Assembly: GCF_008704555.1 (NCBI RefSeq)
Contig: NZ_CP023702.1
Coordinates: 2,914,001-2,978,000, forward strand
From: Streptomyces nitrosporeus
GTDB lineage: Bacteria; Actinomycetota; Actinomycetes; Streptomycetales; Streptomycetaceae
DNA length: 64,000 nt
Direction: 5' to 3'
Shown here: piece after piece, positions 8,087 through 15,325 of the stretch
Numbering within the stretch: the stretch's first letter is position 1
How the letters are laid out: the number at the start of each line of letters is the position of its first letter
Notes under the pieces: model-generated
Database searches by the model: none
The model's input: only the letters and a program-made list of their open reading frames with translations
Told to the model about the DNA's origin: nothing
Translations under genes and position numbers: made by a program

Positions 8087-9514
8087 TCAGGCCTGCTTCG
8101 AGGCGAGCTCCACGACGGTGATGTCGGAGGGCGCGCCGACCCGGACCGGCGGGCCCCAGGCGCCCGCGCCCCGCGAGACGTACAGCTGGGTGTCGCCGTA
8201 GCGTTCGAGCCCGGCGACCGTCGGATTGGCCAGCTCCGCGAGCAGGCTGCCGGGCCAGAGCTGGCCGCCGTGGGTGTGCCCGGAGAGCTGGAGGTCGACC
8301 CCGTGCCTGACGGCGTCGTCGATGACGACCGGCTGGTGCGCGAGGAGGACGGAGGCGCGGCCCCGGTCACGGTCGCCGAGCGCGGCGGCGAAGTCCGGCC
8401 CCTGCCCCTCGCTCTCGCCCGCGACGTCGTTGACTCCGGCGAGGTCGAACCCGGCGATCTCGACCCGGGCGTTCTCCAGCGGGTGCAGGCCCAGTTCGCG
8501 TACGTGGCCGACCCACTCCGCGGCGCCGGAGAAGTACTCGTGGTTGCCGGTGACGAAGTAGCTGCCGTGGCGCGCCTCCAGGCCGGCCAGCGGCTCGGCC
8601 GCGGTACCGAGATCGGCGACCGACCCGTCGACGAGGTCCCCGACGACGGCCACCAGGTCGGGCCCGGTCGCGTTGATCGTGTCGACGATCCGCCGGGTGT
8701 GGGCGCGGCCGAGGATCGGGCCGAGGTGGATGTCGCTGACGACGGCGATCCGGAAGCCGTGCGCGGAGCGCGGCAGCCTGGCCAGCGGGACGGTGACCCG
8801 CTTGACCCGGGGGCCGCGCAGCACACCGTAGGTGCCGTACCCGACGGTGCCCAGGCCGGCGAGGGCCGCCGCACCGCCGACGGCACGGGCGACGAACAGC
8901 CGGCGGGACGGTCCGGCGGGGGCTTCGGTGGAGGCTCCCGCGGTCTCCGGTGCGGCCTCGGCGGCCTCGGCGGCCTCCGGCCCGGTGCCGTCGGTGGCGA
9001 CGGGGGCGGGGGCGGGGGCCGTACCGCCGGCGGCTTCCGCCCGGTCGCCTCCCGCGCCCCGGTCCGCGGTCGCGACGGCACCGGCGGGCGCGGCGGCTGC
9101 GGCGGGCGCGGCGGCTGCGGCGGGCGCGGCTCCGGCCGGTCCCGTCCGGGCGGGGTCCTGGGCCGGGGCCGCGTCCGGGGCCCGTCGTGCGGCCCGCCGT
9201 TCCAGCGCCCGGCGCAGCAGCGGACGTACCGCCTCGCCCACCAGCAGGGCCAGGGTCAGATAGAGCAGAGCGGCCAGCCACAGGAAGCCGGGCCAGGCCA
9301 GCACCTGCTGCAGTCCGAACGGGAACCCCACGCGGCCGCCGGCCAGGGCGCCCACGCTCAGCAGCGGCAGGACGAACGCCGCGACCGTGCCGGCCCGGCG
9401 CGCGAGGCTGCCCTCGGCCGTCGTGTCACCGATCAGCCGGCGCCAGACATAGCGGTGTACGCCGGCGAGCAGCGCGAGGACCGCGACCGCCACCAGCACG
9501 AAGACGACTGCCAC
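8087..9514 (-). CDS. Membrane-anchored calcineurin-like metallophosphoesterase
   Basis: A 475-residue protein. Three hydrophobic segments occur within residues 1-100, then an Ala/Pro-rich linker to about 185, then a Tat-like stretch SRRLFVARAVGGAAALAG, and last the phosphoesterase domain. The metal ligands are all visible: VVSDIHLGP, VVGDLVDG, VTGNHEYF, LLAHQP and LSGHTHGGQLWP. The motifs resemble the YkuE/LpxG branch, which acts at membranes. It lay directly downstream of the small membrane-protein gene that is now split by the integrated element. Substrate is unknown. Confidence 0.92.
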   Translation of the reverse strand: MAVVFVLVAVAVLALLAGVHRYVWRRLIGDTTAEGSLARRAGTVAAFVLPLLSVGALAGGRVGFPFGLQQVLAWPGFLWLAALLYLTLALLVGEAVRPLLRRALERRAARRAPDAAPAQDPARTGPAGAAPAAAAAPAAAAAPAGAVATADRGAGGDRAEAAGGTAPAPAPVATDGTGPEAAEAAEAAPETAGASTEAPAGPSRRLFVARAVGGAAALAGLGTVGYGTYGVLRGPRVKRVTVPLARLPRSAHGFRIAVVSDIHLGPILGRAHTRRIVDTINATGPDLVAVVGDLVDGSVADLGTAAEPLAGLEARHGSYFVTGNHEYFSGAAEWVGHVRELGLHPLENARVEIAGFDLAGVNDVAGESEGQGPDFAAALGDRDRGRASVLLAHQPVVIDDAVRHGVDLQLSGHTHGGQLWPGSLLAELANPTVAGLERYGDTQLYVSRGAGAWGPPVRVGAPSDITVVELASKQA

Positions 9515-9585
9515 TTACGTTTCCCCGTTCCCCCACCGGACCGACCGCGCCCGGATGCCCCTCCGTGCCCGGGTCGTCCCGATAC

Positions 9586-9768
9586 TCATGTACGTGTGTG
9601 CCGCAGAGCCCTGACGCCACGGAACCCGATGACCCCCACAGCCGTCCCCAGAAGAAACGAGGCGATGGCGAGCAGCAGGTGGACCCAGAAGTAGGCGGTC
9701 GGGTCGCCCGCGTCGTCGAACGCGAGCCCGCTGCCGTCCTTCCAGAGGTTTCTGGCGAAAGTGATCCA
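9586..9768 (-). pseudogene. 3' part of a small membrane-protein gene split by integration (phiBT1 attB gene)
   Basis: The codons after the core repeat encode the C-terminal two thirds of an approximately 80-residue, two-helix membrane protein, beginning WITFARNLW and ending VRALRHTRT. Its 5' part is at 15121-15204. Joining the two across the 12-bp repeat restores an uninterrupted frame of the same length and pattern as the intact copy at 9869-10105. From memory, the S. coelicolor counterpart SCO4848 holds the phiBT1 attB site. The longer minus-strand frame that reads in from 10047 comes from element DNA and is not a real N-terminus. Confidence 0.88.
9757..9768. other. Left attachment-site core (12-bp direct repeat)
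   Basis: GAAAGTGATCCA here is repeated exactly at 15130-15141. The left copy is flanked on its left by host gene sequence and on its right by element DNA. The distance gives an element of 5,373 bp. Confidence 0.85.
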
Positions 9769-9775
9769 CAGACAG

Positions 9776-9786
9776 CTAACCACTAG
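9776..9786. repeat. Left arm of attP-type inverted repeat
   Basis: CTAACCACTAG here pairs with CTACTGGTTAG at 15110-15120 (10 of 11 bases) when the element is circularised. The arms then flank the 12-bp core at 7 and 9 bases. Confidence 0.6.
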
Positions 9787-9868
9787 CGTACCGAGACCCA
9801 CCCGCAAGATCACCGCAGACCCGTTCGATACTGGCAGGGCACGGCCACCCCATCCCGAAGGACACCCC

Positions 9869-10105
9869 ATGAAGCTCAGCCCCCGCGTCTCCTGGTTCCT
9901 GCTCGCGTTCGGCGTCTGGTCTTGGGTGATCTGGGTGACCTTCGCGAAGAACCTGTTCAAGGACGCCAGCGGACTCGCCTTCGACGACGCGGGAAACCCG
10001 ACGGCGTACCTGTGGGTCCATCTGGCACTCGCTGTCACATCGTTCATCCTAGGGACGGCTGTGGGCGTGATCGGCTTCCGGGGTGTCCGCGCGGGCAGGA
10101 AGTAA
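9869..10105 (+). CDS. Small membrane protein, element-borne intact copy of the split target gene
   Basis: A 78-residue protein with two hydrophobic helices, about residues 8-25 and 46-68. The start MKLSPRVSWFLLAFGVWSW and the end GTAVGVIGFRGVRAGRK are nearly identical to the split host gene. GAAGGAC precedes the ATG at 9869. It lies just inside the left end of the element, in opposite orientation to the host fragment. At the attachment core it reads TGGGTGACCTTC instead of TGGATCACTTTC, so it encodes WVTF yet lacks the integrase target. CGATACTGG at 9821-9829 is also found upstream of the host start, perhaps a shared -10 region. Function of the family is unknown. Confidence 0.85.
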   Translation: MKLSPRVSWFLLAFGVWSWVIWVTFAKNLFKDASGLAFDDAGNPTAYLWVHLALAVTSFILGTAVGVIGFRGVRAGRK

Positions 10106-10162
10106 AGCTCCGCCCGTGCGCCACGGGGGGGGGGAGGCGCACAGACAGGGCGGTCTTTCGGA

Positions 10163-11041
10163 TCAGCCGGCTACGGGAACGGGCCGATCGGGAGTGTCCA
10201 GCCAGGCTGACTCTCCCTTCGCGGTCACGGTCAGACCGAACCGCTCCGGTCCGGGACGGTCGTGCAGCAGCCACCAGGCGTGCGCCGCTGCCACTTCGTC
10301 CCACAGCCGACGCGGACCGTGCTGCCACACGGTGAACCGGTCGTCCGACTTCCCGTCCCAGTCGACGGCAGCCCACGACGTGGCAACCCACGGACTTTCC
10401 CACGGCGTGAGGATGACGCCCCCGGGCTTCACCTGGTCGACCCACGGATGCGGGACGGACCGCACAGAGCACGTCGCCACGAGCCGGTCATACGGCGCGT
10501 TGTCCGCGTATCCCTCAGCCTCGTCCCCGGGCACCACGGCAGCGGTGACGCCCTCTTTTCGTGGACGTTCCCCGGCTTCCCTCGCCAACGCGGGGTCGAC
10601 TTCCACGGTCGTCACGTTCGCCGGGCCGGCGACATGGGCCAGGAGCCCCGCGTTCCATCCGGTTCCGGTGCCGATCTCCAGGCCCCTGTGTCCCTCGTGC
10701 ACGTCGAGCATGTGCAGCATCCGGAACACGATGTTCGGGGCGCTCGCGGACGATGACGCTCACCGCTCGCCGTCGTCGGGGTCCTCGCCGTCGTTGATCT
10801 GCGTCACGACGGAATCGTTGGCGTAGACCGCGCGAAGCCACGTTTCCGGGGCGTCCGCCCGGTTGCACGGCTCCAGGCCCTCGCCCAGAAAGATGCGGTC
10901 GGGGACGAACGCGGATCGGGGAACAGTCCATGCCGCATGCTCCCACTCGGGCGTCACCGGCGCGTCCATGTCGTCGTTCACCGCGCCGAGTAGACCGCAC
11001 AGGGCGATTCGCTCGGACTCGGCGATTTTCGGTGTCGTCAC
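10163..11041 (-). pseudogene. Methyltransferase (PCMT-like, RiPP-associated type) with internal stop
   Basis: The frame opens at GTG 11041 and covers a SAM-dependent methyltransferase: WTVPRSAFVPD, YANDSVVTQINDG, then HRGLEIGTGTGWNAGLL (SAM motif I) and TTVEVDPALA. A TGA at 10760-10762 interrupts it in the same frame where relatives have Trp (ERW), followed by SSSASAPNIV as expected. A second lesion is a missing block of roughly 100 residues between ILTPWESPW and VATSWAAVDW. The family acts as an L-isoaspartyl-type methyltransferase, often beside peptide-maturation genes. A restart at about 10729 would still lack the N-terminal region. Confidence 0.8.
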
Positions 11042-11046
11042 CTGCG

Positions 11047-11181
11047 TCAGTCTTCCTTCTTGTGCTTCGGCGGGTCCTTCGGCTCGGCGGTGTCGGACGA
11101 CGGCTTGGACGTGCCAGGGTCCTTCCCCCCGGAATGCTGCCCGTTGCCTCCGCTGCCGCCCTTACCCGTTCCCCATCCCAT
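11047..11181 (-). CDS. 44-residue Gly/Lys-rich small protein, coupled to the methyltransferase gene
   Basis: ATG 11181 is preceded by AAGGGG at a good distance. The product starts MGWGTGKGGSGGNG and ends in a charged KHKKED tail, with no membrane segment and no Cys. Its stop lies 5 bases before the GTG of the methyltransferase frame, so the two are probably co-translated. It could be a peptide substrate or an accessory protein, but it lacks recognisable FxLD or ATP-grasp precursor motifs. Function is unknown. Confidence 0.5.
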   Translation of the reverse strand: MGWGTGKGGSGGNGQHSGGKDPGTSKPSSDTAEPKDPPKHKKED

Positions 11182-11530
11182 GGTGTTCCCCTTCTGGTTA
11201 CGTACGGATCCTGGGAACCCGCCCGGTGGAATCACGCCCCCATAAGGGCCGTACCGGACGGGCGTGGTGCACCCGAGCGCACAGGCCGGTATCGCGCAGA
11301 GTGTGCTCGGGAGGTCTTCGGGGCTACTCGTCCCCGCCTGAGAACTTCGGTGGCGTGCTGCCCGGCGGGAAGTAAACGACCCCGGATCGGGGATCTCGGG
11401 CCCCGCCGTACTCCGTCCACCAGCCCTCGGGAGAGCCCCTGTATGGGCTGTCAGGGCTTGTCGAGGGGACTCACCAGCTCCGGGGCCGGTAACGGTCGCA
11501 CAGGACGTCTCTGGAGCCGCGCAGGGGTCC

Positions 11531-11731
11531 TCAGACACTCCGGTACGGTTTGGCGCACTTGCTGTGCCGGTAGACCACGGCGGGCGGTCCCGACTGCCGT
11601 TCCACCGATCCCCGGCGGCAGGGCTCAAGCACCCCGATCGGCTGGTTGCACTCGGGGCAGGTCACCCCCTCGGGCGCGTACGTCGCGTACTCGTCCCTGC
11701 GAGCGTCCGTGTCTCTGGTCGTACTCGCCAT
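11531..11731 (-). CDS. Small zinc-ribbon-like protein
   Basis: From ATG 11731 (GAGGGG upstream) the product has 66 residues: MASTTRDTDARRDEYATYAP, then CPECNQPIGVLEPC and a later HSKC. The CxxC plus C and HxxC spacing suggests one bound zinc. Such orphan ribbons are common on Streptomyces mobile elements. An upstream in-frame start at 11806 lacks a ribosome site. No specific function can be given. Confidence 0.55.
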   Translation of the reverse strand: MASTTRDTDARRDEYATYAPEGVTCPECNQPIGVLEPCRRGSVERQSGPPAVVYRHSKCAKPYRSV

Positions 11732-11821
11732 CGCTGGTATCCCCTCACGTGGTCCGACGACGACCAAGCTGGGGAGAGAGGAACCCCCACTCCCATGCGA
11801 TTGCATGAGGTTGCACGCGAG

Positions 11822-12670
11822 TTATTCGAGAGCGTCCAGCGCCGATGTGATCAGCGCACGAGCGGCAGCCCCGTAGACAGCCAGCGCCGCCAGTTCGGCG
11901 AACGTCTCGGCATACATGGCCACCTCGCTGGGCTGCGTGATCGTGAGGTAGCCGGAGACCAATTCGATGTTGACCTGTGCCATGTCGTAGATCCAGAACC
12001 CCTCAGCCGGCCAGCGCTCCCGATCGGGCCGCATGGGCACAACCCCCAAGCTGACGTTGGGAAGTGAGGCAATCGAGATCAGGTGCCCAAGCTGCCCGGA
12101 CATGACCTCGGCGCCGCCGATTCCGGCGCGCAACACGGACTCTTCGACGAGGAACGCAAACCGCCGGACGCCTGCGTACAGCACCCGCTGACGTTCCATG
12201 CGAGCGGCTACGGCGTCAGCCACATCGTCCACCAGGCCGCGCCGTCGCTGGATCGCTTGGAGCGCTGCCGTGGTGTACGGCTGCGCCTGGATCATGCCGG
12301 GCACGAGCCACGACGAGTAGGACCGGAAACGGCGGGTCCGTTGATACAGCGGCAAGCGCGCCTCCTGCGCTTGTTTGAGCCCGGCCCTCTCCATGCGGCG
12401 CCAGTTGACCCACATGCCCTCTGCGGTCCGCAGCGAGGCGATCAGGTCCTCGGTCTGGTCCTCGGCACCGCACGCCTGACACCAGGCCCGAATGTCGTCA
12501 GCGGACGGGGGTGTCCTGGCGTTCATGATCCGGGACGACTTGGACCGGCTCCATCCGCAGCGCTCGGCCAGGTCGAGACCGGTCAACCCGGCATCCCGGC
12601 AGAGATCCGCGAGACGTTCCGCGAGAGCCTGCCGGGCCTGCTGGGCACTGGAAGATGCAGAGACAGCCAT
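11822..12670 (-). CDS. XRE-family regulator with DUF5753 (Scr1-type) domain
   Basis: From ATG 12670 the product has 282 residues. A helix-turn-helix lies at about residues 10-65 (ALAERLADLCRDAGLTGLDL, then WSRSKSSRIMNA). The rest is the DUF5753 ligand or partner domain: YSSWLVPGMIQAQPYTTAAL, RQRVLY, LVEESVLR and a C-terminal YAETFAELAALAVYG. Streptomyces has many such regulators, usually next to DUF397 or DUF6879 partners; here the DUF6879 gene directly upstream is frameshifted. The stop of that gene lies 10 bases before this ATG, so they were likely coupled. This gene looks intact. Confidence 0.85.
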   Translation of the reverse strand: MAVSASSSAQQARQALAERLADLCRDAGLTGLDLAERCGWSRSKSSRIMNARTPPSADDIRAWCQACGAEDQTEDLIASLRTAEGMWVNWRRMERAGLKQAQEARLPLYQRTRRFRSYSSWLVPGMIQAQPYTTAALQAIQRRRGLVDDVADAVAARMERQRVLYAGVRRFAFLVEESVLRAGIGGAEVMSGQLGHLISIASLPNVSLGVVPMRPDRERWPAEGFWIYDMAQVNIELVSGYLTITQPSEVAMYAETFAELAALAVYGAAARALITSALDALE

Positions 12671-12680
12671 GGGTACGTGA

Positions 12681-13212
12681 TCAGGCGGGCCGGTACTCCG
12701 CGTGAGGAATCGCCCGCTCCCACGCTGCCTCGTACGCGCTGACGTACTGCGCTGCCAATGCCGGATCGTGCAGGACTTCCATGCGCGGACCGGTCCACTG
12801 ACCATCGCCGCTGAAATGGTGGAGGATCACGGTTTCCTCATCCATGACCCACCCGTCCAGCGCGGGGAGCAGCAGATCACGCGACCGCGAGCGCGGCAGC
12901 CAACGGACGTCCTCGCCGGCTGCGACGTTCCGTAAAGGTGCCGTCGTACTCGTACCGCACGTAGTCGCTCAGGGGCTCGGAGACAATCCGAAGACGGCGC
13001 ATGGCAACACCCCGGCCCGTCGTCTCAGCCACCACGTCCAGCCACGAGCGCCACCACGAGTCACGGTCGGCAGGGTCGTACCGGTGCCCTTCCTGCCAAC
13101 GGATGAACTCCGGGTCATCCCGCATGTAGCTGTCCCGCATCTCAAGGTGCATCGCCGAGCGCTGCGCCTTCGCGAGGCATTCACGTACCGCTGTTGCCAC
13201 CGTTGCCCTCAC
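12681..13212 (-). pseudogene. DUF6879 family protein, frameshifted
   Basis: GTG 13212 opens a frame with the DUF6879 signature MHLEMRDSYMRDDPEFIRW and SDYVRYEYDGTF. Near 12930-12937 the frame is lost and closes at 12877. The continuation, RNVAAGEDVRWLPRSRSRD through HHFSGDGQWTGPRMEVLHD to the normal ending HAEYRPA, is found in another frame and stops at 12681. One base gained or lost in the CTTTACGG region explains it. A sequencing error cannot be excluded. Confidence 0.78.
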
Positions 13213-13375
13213 TGTCCGGACGGGGAATGAACTGGAGCATGTTCGCAGGGCGCCGGATCACGGTCTCGTGGTCCGGCACGTCCGTCGAGTGACCCGGCAC
13301 CGAGCCGACTTCCTGCGCCTGCCGGATCGTCTCCGCGTCAGCCTTCGTCGTCCTCGTGGTCCTCATCCGACTCAA
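13181..13375 (-). CDS. Possible 64-residue protein between integrase and DUF6879 gene
   Basis: An ATG at 13375, inside the 3' end of the integrase gene, opens a 64-codon frame that overlaps the start of the DUF6879 gene. The composition is plausible (ADAETIRQAQEVGSVPGHS), but no domain is recognised and both ends overlap neighbours. Position argues for translational coupling with integrase. Confidence 0.3.
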   Translation of the reverse strand: MSRMRTTRTTKADAETIRQAQEVGSVPGHSTDVPDHETVIRRPANMLQFIPRPDSEGNGGNSGT

Positions 13376-15065
13376 GGCGCCGCCAGTTCAGCGTCACCCG
13401 GTCTTCGACCGCGATGTACTTCCGGGTCTCCGGGTCCCGGCCAGGGCCGACGGAGACGCCCTCAAGGAAGAGGTCGAGGAACTCGCGGCGCTTGAACACG
13501 TCCCACCCAGCCCACGGGGAACCAGAGCCCAGCGGGTTCTCCCCCGGTTCATGCCATTCCGACGGAACCATGATCGCTGCGGTGGTCAGCTCGCTCAGCT
13601 CTTCCAACTTGGCCGTGCACTGGTCCTCGAAGCTCCGGTACTGCGTCATCGTCGCGCGCCACATGGTCAGTTCGTCGCGCCCTCGGTACAGCCCCGCCTT
13701 GCGGTCGGCCTGGAGTTCGGCGATGGAGTTCCGCACGTGCTCAAGGTGCGCCTCCGTCTCGCGCCTCTCCTCTTGGACTCCGGACAGGTCACGCTGGAGC
13801 GCAAATCGGAGTGCCGCCTCCGCCAGCCATTCCCTGTCCTCTTCATCGTCGATGTCAGCAGCGTGGAGCCGTGCCCAGACACAGCCCGCCACGTAGTCGT
13901 CGAGGTCGTTGCGCTTGATGCTCAGACCGCCGTGACCCTTGGGATTGGCGCACATGTAGTAGTCCTGCCCGCCGTTGTTCTTGCTCTGACCCATGGAGCC
14001 CGAGCAGATCCCGCAGGTCGTGAAACGCCAGCCGCTCAGGAGGGTGGGCGTGGCCTCGCCGCCGGGCTGCCTGTTGGTCTTCGTGCGCCTGCTTCGCCGC
14101 TCCTGGAGTTCCAACCACCTGGCCCCGTCGATGACTCCCTGGTGAGGCGTCAGCGGTGCCCCTGCCTCGTTCCTGGCGATCACGTTCACGTACGCCTTGC
14201 CCCGCTTCACTCGTTCACTGGCGAAGCCCCCAATGGCCGGGTGGGAGAGGATCCAGCGGACTGTCTGGGCTCGCCAGCGGATCGGGCTGTCATCCGTCGA
14301 CACGCGGCGCTTCTTGATGGACTGCATCCGCTTGTCGGTGGCTCGTCGTTCGGCCTCCCCGGGCGCGGGTACGTCCTCTGACGCCAGCGTCGTCGCGATC
14401 TTGTTGTCGGAGATCCCGGCGAACGACATCTCGATCATGCGCTCGACGATCTCGACGTGCTCGGGGTTGTCCGCGTCCGGCTCCAGGACCGACACGACAA
14501 GGTTGCCGATCTTCTCGCGCACAGCACGCATCGCGTACGGGGCGGAGCTGGAGTGCCGGCCACCGACCGCCTTGATCTCGTCCTTGGCTCCGCGCAGGCG
14601 CTCCGCCTTGATGTCGCTGTCCTGCTTCGCGAGTGCCGCGATCAGCGCGAAGATCGCAACGCCGATCGGGTTCGACGTGTCCAGGAAGGGTTCGAGTACG
14701 GAGACGAAGCGAACGCCGTACTTCTTGAACTCCTTGTCGATGTCCAGCGCGTCATGCGCACCCTTGCGGGTCAGCCGCGACAGCTCGTTGACCACCACCA
14801 CGTCGACCTCACCCGCGCGCACGGCGGACATGAGGTCTTCGAAAGCCGGGCGGACCGCGTTGGGATCCCAACCGGACCTTCCGACGTCTTTGAAGGCGTG
14901 AACGACCTCCCATCCCCGGCTCGCCGCCAGCGCCTCACCGGCCGCGAGTTGTGCCTCTGGGGACGCCTCGGACGAGTCCAGGCGGGCCTTGCTCTGGCGC
15001 GCGTACACGGCGACTCGCACCGTGTCGAGTTGTTCGGATCCGACGGCCGACACGAACGGTGCCAA
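13338..15065 (-). CDS. int: Large serine integrase, phiBT1 type
   Basis: A 575-residue recombinase starting at TTG 15065. The catalytic Ser25 is in VYARQSK. The resolvase domain continues through DVGRSGWDPN, VVVNELSRLTRKGAHDAL and ALIAALAKQDSD. A recombinase domain with WRAQTVRWILSHPAIGGFA follows, then a zinc ribbon (CGICSGSMGQ, YMCANPKGHGG) and a coiled-coil region near residues 420-480. From memory the sequence is close to phiBT1 integrase, and the element sits in the phiBT1 target gene, so sequence and site agree. All catalytic and ribbon features are present, so it is probably active. No excision factor is recognised. Confidence 0.95.
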   Translation of the reverse strand: MAPFVSAVGSEQLDTVRVAVYARQSKARLDSSEASPEAQLAAGEALAASRGWEVVHAFKDVGRSGWDPNAVRPAFEDLMSAVRAGEVDVVVVNELSRLTRKGAHDALDIDKEFKKYGVRFVSVLEPFLDTSNPIGVAIFALIAALAKQDSDIKAERLRGAKDEIKAVGGRHSSSAPYAMRAVREKIGNLVVSVLEPDADNPEHVEIVERMIEMSFAGISDNKIATTLASEDVPAPGEAERRATDKRMQSIKKRRVSTDDSPIRWRAQTVRWILSHPAIGGFASERVKRGKAYVNVIARNEAGAPLTPHQGVIDGARWLELQERRSRRTKTNRQPGGEATPTLLSGWRFTTCGICSGSMGQSKNNGGQDYYMCANPKGHGGLSIKRNDLDDYVAGCVWARLHAADIDDEEDREWLAEAALRFALQRDLSGVQEERRETEAHLEHVRNSIAELQADRKAGLYRGRDELTMWRATMTQYRSFEDQCTAKLEELSELTTAAIMVPSEWHEPGENPLGSGSPWAGWDVFKRREFLDLFLEGVSVGPGRDPETRKYIAVEDRVTLNWRRLESDEDHEDDEG

Positions 15066-15109
15066 GGTCTCTCACCTGCTCTTTTCTGTTCTTGAAGCTC
15101 TACCAAGCT

Positions 15110-15120
15110 CTACTGGTTAG
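15110..15120. repeat. Right arm of attP-type inverted repeat
   Basis: CTACTGGTTAG is the near-perfect inverted partner of the copy at 9776-9786. It adjoins a short direct repeat of AGCTCTAC at about 15096-15112, upstream of the integrase gene. Confidence 0.6.
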
Positions 15121-15204
15121 TTACTCATAGAAAGTGATCCAGATGAACCAGCTCCACACCCCGAAAGCGAGCAGGAACCAGGACACGGGGCGGCTGAGCT
15201 TCAT
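15121..15204 (-). pseudogene. 5' part of the split small membrane-protein gene
   Basis: ATG 15204 starts 25 codons of the host gene (MKLSRPVSWFLLAFGVWSW through WITF). The frame then enters element DNA, adds Tyr-Glu and stops at TAA 15121-15123. A 27-residue single-helix peptide could still be made from the host promoter. GGAGG lies just before the ATG. Confidence 0.85.
15130..15141. other. Right attachment-site core (12-bp direct repeat)
   Basis: GAAAGTGATCCA, identical to 9757-9768. To its right the host gene sequence resumes; to its left is element DNA. Confidence 0.85.
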
Positions 15205-15325
15205 GCCTCCAGTATCGCCGCCGCGCTCGGGCACCCTCGTCCGGGGTGGGCTGTCCTGGCGGTCCGCACGGCGGGTCAGGCGGTCCGGGTCCCCATCCCC
15301 AGCCAAGCCCTGTACGTTTCCGACC

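Larger units (their letters stand above)
9757..15141. mobile_element. Integrated element with phiBT1-type serine integrase
   Basis: The element is bounded by 12-bp direct repeats inside a split host gene. From left to right it holds an intact copy of the target gene, a dead methyltransferase gene with a 44-residue neighbour, a zinc-ribbon ORF, an Scr1-type HTH regulator, a frameshifted DUF6879 gene, a small ORF and the integrase. No replication, transfer, capsid or terminase gene is present. It is therefore a minimal integrative element or the remnant of a larger phage or plasmid. Integrase lies next to the right end, the usual place beside attP. Confidence 0.88.

Noticed and set aside
9586..10047. 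153-codon minus-strand frame that includes the small membrane-protein C-terminus
   Set aside because: The N-terminal part is antisense to the element-borne intact copy and lies beyond the attachment core; only 9586-9768 belongs to the host gene.
10163..11041. TGA 10760 as a selenocysteine codon in the methyltransferase
   Set aside because: No selenocysteine element was seen, relatives have Trp there, and the gene also has a large internal deletion.
11047..11181. FxLD or ATP-grasp type lanthipeptide/graspetide precursor
   Set aside because: The peptide has no FxLD motif, no Cys and no recognised leader, and no lanthionine or ATP-grasp maturase gene is present on the element.
11047..11628. 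193-codon frame containing the 44-residue small ORF
   Set aside because: The upstream part lacks coding character and a ribosome site; the start at 11181 has both a good site and suitable spacing.
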